From the NCBI GenBank assembly GCA_937975765.1, contig CALJUR010000033.1, forward strand, positions 7,521 to 71,520: DNA of 64,000 bases, given 5' to 3'. Positions 58,311 to 64,000 of the stretch are shown here, in pieces. The notes beneath the pieces were generated by a model. That model saw nothing but the letters and a program-made list of their open reading frames with translations. It had not been told where the DNA came from and did no database searches. Numbering within the stretch: position 1 is the first letter of the stretch; each line of letters begins with the position of its first letter. Made by a program: the position numbers and the translations under genes. The stretch comes from an uncultured Myxococcales bacterium. GTDB taxonomy: Bacteria; Myxococcota_A; UBA9042; DTJE01.

Positions 58311-58456
58311 ACTCAATGCAGGGCAGGGGCCCGGTCCCCCGCCCCCTGGATTCGGCGAACGACATCCGGGCGCTGCCGGGCAGGCGCTTGCTGGGGGGTA
58401 TGAGAAGGACGGGGGTCAGGTCCGGCTGGATGGATGGATGGAGGGAGGGGAAAGGG

Positions 58457-60196
58457 TCAGGGCGCGGTCATCGTGAAGGTCAGGGTGTACGGGTGGTCCG
58501 GGTCCCACCCGGCGCGGGACATGATGGCCAGGTAGTAGACGGTGTCGGGCACGGTGGTGAACGTCAGCGTCTGGGACGGGACGTCGTCCTCCCAGCCGTG
58601 GGCCACGCCGGGGAACTCGAGGTCCGGGTCCTGGAACAGGTACATCCAGACCTCCAGGCCGGGCAGGGCCTCGCAGCCGGTGGTCCAACCGATCGCGTCG
58701 TAGGCCTCCTGGAAGCCCAGGTCGACCTTCAGTTCCCCGCCGGTGGACGGCGACTGGACCCTGAACCAGTCCTCGTCCCAGTAGTGCCAGAAGCAGGACC
58801 GGACGCTCTGCGGCGTGCCGGCCTCGATCGTGCCCAGGTCGTAGGCGGTCAGCGAGTAGTCCTGGGCGCCCACCTCCCGGCCGTCCAGCACCGGCTGGTC
58901 GTCCTCGGGGAAGCCGGTGTGGAACTCGATCGTGACCTTGTACGGCGCCGCCGGCGAGGCGGGGTAGGCCGACAGGCGCAGGTAGTACTCGCCCGCCGGG
59001 ACGTCCATGTACTCGTCGATCTCCCACGGGCAGTTCGGCGAGTCGCCCACCGAGAACTGGATGCCATACTCGGTCACGTCCTCGACGCCGGTGTCGGTCA
59101 CCCTCAGCAGCGACCCGTCCATCATCACCACGAAGGCGTTGCCGTCGCCGTCCTCCAGCGCGCTGACGTCGGCCGTGATCCGCAGCCAGCCTCGTTCGGG
59201 CAGCGTCACCTTGAACCAGTCGATGTCGTTCCAGAACCAGGAGTAGCTGGTGGCGACCACCCGGCCGTCCGGGTCGAACGTCAGCGGGAACGCCGTGTCC
59301 CACGTGTCGGCCTCGCCCACCGTCACGCCTTCCACGGCCGGCTGGTCGGCCTCCATCGAGGTGTCGGGGGTGAAGGCCAGCGTCATCGTGTAGGGGTTCA
59401 CCGCGTCGTAGCCGGCGTAGAACTCGCCGTCCCCGGCGCCGCTGACGTAGAAGGTGTACGCGCCGACCGCCGGGTCCACCGTGAACTTCACGATCATCGA
59501 GGTCGGGCAGAACGTCATGCTGACGTGGTCCTCGCATTGGGCCGTCCGGGTGTTGCTCATCGCGATGCCGACCAGCGACGGCAGCCATGTTTCCGTGTAG
59601 ACGGGCGCCATCATCGAGAAGAGGCCCATCGCATCGCGGGACGTCTTGAAGTCCACCGTCAGCGTCACGACGCCCTTGGCCGTCGCGCAGAACCGGTACC
59701 AGTCCAGGTCGCCGTCCACTCCGATGTGGCCGGTGACGGTGCTGTCCAGCGCGACGATCTCGGCCTTCCCGAACGAGTCGTTGTCGCCCGATGCCGCGGC
59801 GGCCTCGGCCTCGGTGCCGACCGGCGCCCGGTCCGTGCACTGGCCGCCCACGCAGGCCTGGCACTCGCCGCACGGCTGCGCGCACGCCGGCACCTCGGGG
59901 GACGCGTCCTCGACGGCCTCCTCGACCTCGCCGGGCAGTTCGGTCACGCCCTCGGGCGACGTCTCCTCGATGACCTCCATCGGTGTCGTCGCCTCCTCGC
60001 CGGCGAGATCCTCGATCGTCTCCTCGCGCTGGGCATCGGGGCTGGCCGCGTCGCCGTCGGTCGCCGGCACGTCCGTCCCGACCTCCTGCTGCACGTCCGT
60101 CCCGGCGTCCCTCGACCCGCCTCCACCGCCGCAGGCCGCCATCATCGCGATGATCACCAGGCCGGCGACCGGCACGCCCCCCTTCGTCGTCCGCAT
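58457..60196 (-). CDS. Lipoprotein with pre-peptidase C-terminal (PPC)-like repeats
   Basis: 579 residues. Lipobox MAAC, an acidic stalk (DVQQEVGTDVPATDGDAASPDAQ), a Cys module (CAQPCGECQACVGGQC), then three repeated PPC-like beta-sandwich units: DLDWYRFCATAKGVVTLTVDF, DIDWFKVTLPERGWLRITADV, DEDWFRVQSPSTGGELKVDL. PPC domains are attached to secreted peptidases and surface proteins; no peptidase is evident here. GGAGG lies five bases before the ATG. It is divergent from the CehA-type lipoprotein. Confidence 0.8.
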   Translation of the reverse strand: MRTTKGGVPVAGLVIIAMMAACGGGGGSRDAGTDVQQEVGTDVPATDGDAASPDAQREETIEDLAGEEATTPMEVIEETSPEGVTELPGEVEEAVEDASPEVPACAQPCGECQACVGGQCTDRAPVGTEAEAAAASGDNDSFGKAEIVALDSTVTGHIGVDGDLDWYRFCATAKGVVTLTVDFKTSRDAMGLFSMMAPVYTETWLPSLVGIAMSNTRTAQCEDHVSMTFCPTSMIVKFTVDPAVGAYTFYVSGAGDGEFYAGYDAVNPYTMTLAFTPDTSMEADQPAVEGVTVGEADTWDTAFPLTFDPDGRVVATSYSWFWNDIDWFKVTLPERGWLRITADVSALEDGDGNAFVVMMDGSLLRVTDTGVEDVTEYGIQFSVGDSPNCPWEIDEYMDVPAGEYYLRLSAYPASPAAPYKVTIEFHTGFPEDDQPVLDGREVGAQDYSLTAYDLGTIEAGTPQSVRSCFWHYWDEDWFRVQSPSTGGELKVDLGFQEAYDAIGWTTGCEALPGLEVWMYLFQDPDLEFPGVAHGWEDDVPSQTLTFTTVPDTVYYLAIMSRAGWDPDHPYTLTFTMTAP

Positions 60197-60339
60197 CCGT
60201 TCCTCCGCTTCGTGTCGGGTTCCGGCGCGCAGTGTACTCCCCCTGGCGGAGGGGGAGGAAGGTTCTTCCGGACGCCTCGGTCCGTTTCGTCGGATGGCGC
60301 CGGCCCGGAATCCAGGGGACGCGTGAGGGGCGTTTGCCG

Positions 60340-60345
60340 TACAAT
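60340..60345 (+). promoter_or_regulatory. Candidate -10 box TACAAT upstream of the CehA-type gene
   Basis: TACAAT, 61 bp before the ATG at 60407, followed by a C run as at 44953. Confidence 0.4.
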
Positions 60346-60406
60346 GCCCCCGGATTTCCGGGGCACCGCGGCGGTTGGCGTCGCGCGGCCCGGCCGGGAG
60401 GATGCG

Positions 60407-63331
60407 ATGAGGACGACGCGGTGGACGGGGCTGGGGATGGCGCTGGCGGCGGCGGGTTGGCTGGCCTGCGGCTCGTCGGACGGTGGCAAGGATACGGTGA
60501 CGGACGTGGCTCCCGACGCGATGGGCGAGGTGCCGGCCGACGTCCCGGCGGACCTGCCGCCCGAGGCCGCGGAACTGCCCCCGGAACTGCCCGCCGAACT
60601 GCCCGAGGAGGCGACGACGGACGCCGTGGACGACACCGACGCCGGCCCGAAGGGATACGTGTCTGCCCGCAAGGTCGAGGCCAAGGCCGACCTGGTCGGA
60701 GGCGACAACGCATACGGCATGGTGGGTCGCGCCTGGATCATCGAGAACGACCACGTCCGCTTCCTGATCCAGGACGCGGGCACGTCCGTGCACCTGTACC
60801 TGTATGGCGGCAACCTGGTCGACGCCGACGTGCGGCACGCCGGGGGCGAGGAAGGCAACGACCAGTGGCGCGAGATGTTCGCGATCGTCGGCTTCCGGGT
60901 TTGCTCGTCCGAGAAGGTCGAGGTGATCCGGGACGGCTCCGACGGCCAGGAGGCGATCCTGCGCGTCTCCGGGCGCGACGTGAACACCAACATGATCGCG
61001 ATGCTGGACAGCATGGCCATGCCGCTGGACATCACGCTGCAGAACGACTACGTGCTGTCTCCCGGCGCGCACTACCTGACGCTGCGCACCACGGCCATCA
61101 ACGACTCCCAGTACCCGTTGTCCGACCTGGTGGCCGGCGACTTCCTGTCGGTCGGCGGTGCCCAGCACATCTTCACGCTGGAGAACGGTTTCGACGACGC
61201 GGCCGGCGACGTGACGGCCATCGCCAGCACCGGCCGCGGGGCGTCCTACGGGTACACCAGGAAGTCGGGCACGATGAACCTCCCGATGGTGGACGCCGGC
61301 GGCACGATCAGCCTGCTGGAGACCGCGCTGGGCGTGCCGGCCTACGGGCAGGCCTCCTTCGAGCGCTACCTGGTCGTCGGCGACGGCGACATCGCGTCCG
61401 TGCTGGCCACGATCCGGCAGATCCGCGGCGAGTCGGTGCCGGCGCTGCAGGGGATGGCGAGGGACGAGACGGGTGCCCCCCTGGCCGGCACCCGCGTCAC
61501 CGCGCTGACCGGCACCGGCGACAAGCGTCACGCGGTGAACCAGGCGATCGCGGCCGCGGACGGAACGTACGCCATGGGCCTGGCCGCCGGAACGTACGAG
61601 ATCGCGGCGACCGCCCCGGGGCGGACCACGGTGAAGGACACGGTGACCGTCGTCGCGACCGGCGCCACGAAGGATCTGGCGTTCGGGGCCCAGGGGCGCG
61701 TCGCGCTGTCGATCGACGAGGTGGACGGCATGGACGTCGCCACCGCCGCGAACCTGGGGCCGGTTCCCGGCAAGGTCTCGCTGGTCTGCCTGGACGAGGC
61801 CGGCACGTCGGACAATGCCATCGAGGAGAGCGCCGAGGGCTGCGTGCGGGCGGAAGGCGAAGGGTACGCCTCGACCGGCAAGTGGTGCGAACTGGGCGCC
61901 TACCCGATGGGCGGCGGCGTCGGCTCGGTCTGCACGCTGCTGAACTCGGCCCACGGCACCGCGGCGACCGTCCCGGTCAAGCCGGGCCACTACCGGGCCA
62001 TCGCGTCGCGCGGCCCCGAGTACGAACTGCACGTCTTCGCGGACGTCGAGGTGAAGGCCGGCGAGACCACGACGATCGCCGCGAAACTGTACCGGTCCGT
62101 GGACACCGCGGGCTACCTGGCGGCGGACTTCCACCAGCACACCTCGCGCAGCCTGGACGCCGGCATGTCGCCCTGGGACAAGATCGTCGCGAACGTGGAC
62201 GAGGGCGTCGAGATCGCCGCCGAGACCGAGCACGACATGGTGGCCTCGTACAAGGACATCATCGTCGCGACGCAGTCCGGGGCGCGCGTCTATGGCATGA
62301 ACGGCGACGAGGTGTCGGTCAACACCGTCGGCCACTTCAATTTCCTGGGCTTCGACGGCGTGCTGTTCAACGAGGACGGCACCGCGGGCGACATGTATCC
62401 CTACGCGGGCACCAAGTTCTTCTCCGGCAAGACCCAGCCGGTGCTGACCGACGCCGTGCTGGAGATCCCCGGCGTGGTGCTGTGGCAGATGAACCACCCG
62501 CGCGACGTGGGGTCCGGGTACTCGTCCTTCATCGCCTTCGACCCGACGACGGGCGCCACGTTCAACACGTCCGAGCCGATGGAGTGGCGCTACGACATGA
62601 TCGAGGTGAAGGAATACGTGGGATCTCCCCGGCAGTACCTGGAGTCCGCGGACGCCGGCATCGCGGCGCAGGCCCCGCGCGGTTCGGGCGACATCCCGAC
62701 GATGAGGGACTGGTTCGGCTGGCTGAACCTGGGCCACCCGATCGCCGGTGTGGCCAACAGCGACAGCCACTTCCGCAACCACTCGATCGGCTGGGGCCGC
62801 AACCTGGTCCGGCTGGGCCGGGCGACGCCGGAAGGCCTGACGGACGAGGAGATCGCGGCCGCCGTGAAGGCCGAGAAGGTGGTCGTGTCCTTCGGCCCGT
62901 TCGTGCAGGCCTACGTGGACGGCGTCGAGCACATGGGCCACGCCGACCCGGTGGCGCCCGGCACGGACGGCAAGGTGGCGATCCGCTTGAAGGTGCAGGC
63001 GCCGACGTGGATGGACGTCTCGACGCTGGAGGTCTACGCGAACGGCCGCCCGCTGGTGCTGGACGAGACCGAGGGGAAGCTGGTGCAGTCCGCCGCGGAT
63101 CCCGAGACCTCGCCCCTGGTCACGCCGCTGCCGCTGGCCTTGCAGCCCGCCAGCGGGGTCGTGCGGATGGACGCGGACGTGGTCGTTCAGCCCGCCGTGG
63201 ACACCTGGTACGTCTTCCTGGTCCGCGGCACGGGCGGCCTGTTCCCGCTGGCCGGCGGCAGCCCCCTCGCGTACACGAACGCGGTCTACGTGGACGTGGA
63301 CGGCAACGGCTTCACCGGCATCCTGCAGTAG
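60407..63331 (+). CDS. Lipoprotein of the CehA/McbA-type PHP metallohydrolase family
   Basis: 974 residues. Lipobox WLAC, then DVPAD-type stalk. A beta-rich N-terminal domain precedes a carboxypeptidase-regulatory-like module (around 350-425, GMARDETGAPLAGTRVTALTG). The PHP-type core starts about residue 570 with ADFHQHTSRSLDAGM and AETEHDM, metal-binding His/Asp motifs of the CehA family (CehA/McbA carbaryl hydrolases), and ends with SDSHFRNHSIGWG. Phosphoesterase or carbamate esterase activity is possible; the substrate is open. GGGAGG lies five bases before the ATG. Confidence 0.82.
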   Translation: MRTTRWTGLGMALAAAGWLACGSSDGGKDTVTDVAPDAMGEVPADVPADLPPEAAELPPELPAELPEEATTDAVDDTDAGPKGYVSARKVEAKADLVGGDNAYGMVGRAWIIENDHVRFLIQDAGTSVHLYLYGGNLVDADVRHAGGEEGNDQWREMFAIVGFRVCSSEKVEVIRDGSDGQEAILRVSGRDVNTNMIAMLDSMAMPLDITLQNDYVLSPGAHYLTLRTTAINDSQYPLSDLVAGDFLSVGGAQHIFTLENGFDDAAGDVTAIASTGRGASYGYTRKSGTMNLPMVDAGGTISLLETALGVPAYGQASFERYLVVGDGDIASVLATIRQIRGESVPALQGMARDETGAPLAGTRVTALTGTGDKRHAVNQAIAAADGTYAMGLAAGTYEIAATAPGRTTVKDTVTVVATGATKDLAFGAQGRVALSIDEVDGMDVATAANLGPVPGKVSLVCLDEAGTSDNAIEESAEGCVRAEGEGYASTGKWCELGAYPMGGGVGSVCTLLNSAHGTAATVPVKPGHYRAIASRGPEYELHVFADVEVKAGETTTIAAKLYRSVDTAGYLAADFHQHTSRSLDAGMSPWDKIVANVDEGVEIAAETEHDMVASYKDIIVATQSGARVYGMNGDEVSVNTVGHFNFLGFDGVLFNEDGTAGDMYPYAGTKFFSGKTQPVLTDAVLEIPGVVLWQMNHPRDVGSGYSSFIAFDPTTGATFNTSEPMEWRYDMIEVKEYVGSPRQYLESADAGIAAQAPRGSGDIPTMRDWFGWLNLGHPIAGVANSDSHFRNHSIGWGRNLVRLGRATPEGLTDEEIAAAVKAEKVVVSFGPFVQAYVDGVEHMGHADPVAPGTDGKVAIRLKVQAPTWMDVSTLEVYANGRPLVLDETEGKLVQSAADPETSPLVTPLPLALQPASGVVRMDADVVVQPAVDTWYVFLVRGTGGLFPLAGGSPLAYTNAVYVDVDGNGFTGILQ

Positions 63332-63352
63332 CCCCCCCGGCCCAAAAAAGCG

Positions 63353-63382
63353 TTGACATCCTGGGTGGTTTCCGGGTATCCA
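63353..63382 (+). promoter_or_regulatory. Promoter of the Cys-rich repeat lipoprotein
   Basis: TTGACA (63353-63358) with TATCCA (63377-63382) 18 bp further on, 30 bp upstream of the ATG at 63412. Confidence 0.5.
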
Positions 63383-63411
63383 GGACCCGGCTTGGCGGAG
63401 TTGGAACGGGA

Positions 63412-64000
63412 ATGAGCCAGCGAACATCGAACTTCCAGGCGGGGCGGGCCTGGGCGGGCATCCTCGTGGTATCGGCGGTCCTGGTGGCGGGCTGCACGGG
63501 CGATTCGGGCGGGACGGACCCGACCCCCTGCGTCCCCCGGTGCGAGGGCCTGGCGTGCGGGGACGACGGCTGCGGCGGGTCCTGCGGGACGTGCGAGGGC
63601 GGGACGTGCCTCGAAGGCCAGTGCTGCGCGCCGGCCTGCGAGGGGCGGAACTGCGGCGACGACGGCTGCGGCGGGCAGTGCGGGCCGTGCGACGGCGGGA
63701 CGTGCCTCGAAGGCCAGTGCTGCGTGCCGGCCTGCGAGGGGCGGAACTGCGGGGACGACGGCTGCGGCGGGCAGTGCGGGCCGTGCGACGGCGGGACGTG
63801 CCTGGAAGGCCAGTGCTGCATGCCGGCCTGCGAGGGGCGGAACTGCGGCGACGACGGCTGCGGCGGGCAGTGCGGGCCGTGCGACGGCGGGACGTGCCTC
63901 GAAGGCCAGTGCTGCGTGCCGGCCTGCGAGGGGCGGAACTGCGGGGACGACGGCTGCGGCGGGCAGTGCGGGCCGTGCGACGGCGGGACGTGCCTGGAAG
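63412..64000 (+). CDS. Cys-rich repeat lipoprotein, 3' end beyond the window
   Basis: At least 196 residues visible. Signal peptide with lipobox VAGC, then repeats of 32 residues: CxPACEGRNCGDDGCGG, QCGPCDGGTCLEGQC, with 8 Cys each and almost no variation after the first copy. Each unit probably folds as a disulfide knot like other bacterial EGF-like or TNFR-like Cys repeats. The encoding DNA is a 96-bp tandem repeat, so copy number may vary. The GGAACGGGA site precedes the ATG. The frame is open to the window end. Confidence 0.82.
   Translation, partial: MSQRTSNFQAGRAWAGILVVSAVLVAGCTGDSGGTDPTPCVPRCEGLACGDDGCGGSCGTCEGGTCLEGQCCAPACEGRNCGDDGCGGQCGPCDGGTCLEGQCCVPACEGRNCGDDGCGGQCGPCDGGTCLEGQCCMPACEGRNCGDDGCGGQCGPCDGGTCLEGQCCVPACEGRNCGDDGCGGQCGPCDGGTCLE
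63545..64000 (+). repeat. 96-bp in-frame coding tandem repeat
   Basis: Near-identical units begin at 63641, 63737, 63833 and 63929; an earlier, diverged unit begins at 63545. Differences are mostly single bases, indicating recent duplication. Confidence 0.85.

Larger units (their letters stand above)
57991..58456. other. Gene-free region with strong hairpin, composite repeat and GGAT tract
   Basis: Between the GH39-like gene and the PPC-type lipoprotein, with no credible gene on either strand. It holds the inverted repeat CGTTCCCGG/CCGGGAACG (58022-58030/58057-58065), a strong hairpin at 58065-58099, an inverted composite-repeat unit at 58236-58310 and three GGAT units at 58427-58440. Confidence 0.6.

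Noticed and set aside
63545..64000. 96-bp periodic repeats considered as CRISPR or minisatellite
   Set aside because: They are in frame with a lipoprotein gene and encode regular Cys modules; there are no unique spacers.

Overview
High-GC chromosomal DNA with crisp codon structure, strong GGAGG-type ribosome binding sites and ATG/GTG/TTG starts. The best taxonomic guess is an uncultured Myxococcota (delta-proteobacterial) lineage. The reasons are at least fourteen predicted lipoproteins, many with acidic Asp/Pro/Ala-Val stalks after the lipid Cys, MopE-type Cys-Asp repeats, kelch and PPC-type surface domains, NtrC-type and ECF regulators, and a contractile-injection baseplate cassette. This placement is inference; there is no rRNA in the window.

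Layout. 1-4820 (minus): a helicase/ATPase operon (coiled-coil protein, two BrxD-like P-loop ATPases, an Lhr-like DEAH helicase cut by the window edge) that looks like a BREX-derived defence cassette. 4895-18859: housekeeping and secreted genes (RluD-type pseudouridine synthase, MopE/kelch lipoprotein, HAD phosphatase, propeller lipoprotein, RqcH-like NFACT protein, KOW protein, PLP-dependent trans-sulfuration enzyme, CoA-transferase). 19072-25158 (minus): a compact zinc-ribbon, gp25, baseplate J, PASTA-tail protein and 506-residue protein cassette without sheath or tube genes. 25453-26088: VapBC-type toxin-antitoxin pair with a palindromic operator. 26155-30051: PlsC-type acyltransferase, tRNA-Lys and tRNA-Glu behind one promoter, a secreted protein and a lipase-fold hydrolase. 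30115-33221: two lipoproteins. 33422-35009: ECF sigma factor, membrane (anti-sigma-like) protein, Spy/CpxP-like protein.

35031-41527 (minus) is the most intriguing block: VTC-type polyphosphate polymerase, DUF4956 membrane protein, HlyD adaptor fused to a DUF3616-like propeller, TolC-like outer-membrane lipoprotein, and an NtrC-type regulator, in tight succession. No conventional ABC, RND or MFS pump is present, so it may be a polyphosphate (or other polyanion) synthesis-and-export system. 41627-52611: PEP/pyruvate-binding lipoprotein, a tandem pair of paralogous lipoproteins, another lipoprotein, two related small proteins (one apparently frameshifted), a propeller-hydrolase with a Cys in the nucleophile position, a peptidase M49-like protein that has lost its zinc motif, and an orphan NarL-type regulator. 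52677-57990: GH5 endoglycoceramidase-like lipoprotein, UDP-galactopyranose mutase fused to DUF3431, and a GH39/PslG-like lipoprotein, suggesting surface glycan work. 58457-64000: PPC-domain lipoprotein, CehA-type PHP metallohydrolase lipoprotein, and the start of a Cys-rich lipoprotein built from 96-bp in-frame repeats.

Intergenic gaps carry a dispersed repeat family: a GC-rich palindrome ending in CCCTACA, alone or joined to a GTTTCC/GGAAAC hairpin. There are roughly a dozen copies, all outside genes. No CRISPR array, rRNA, IS transposase gene or replication origin was recognised.
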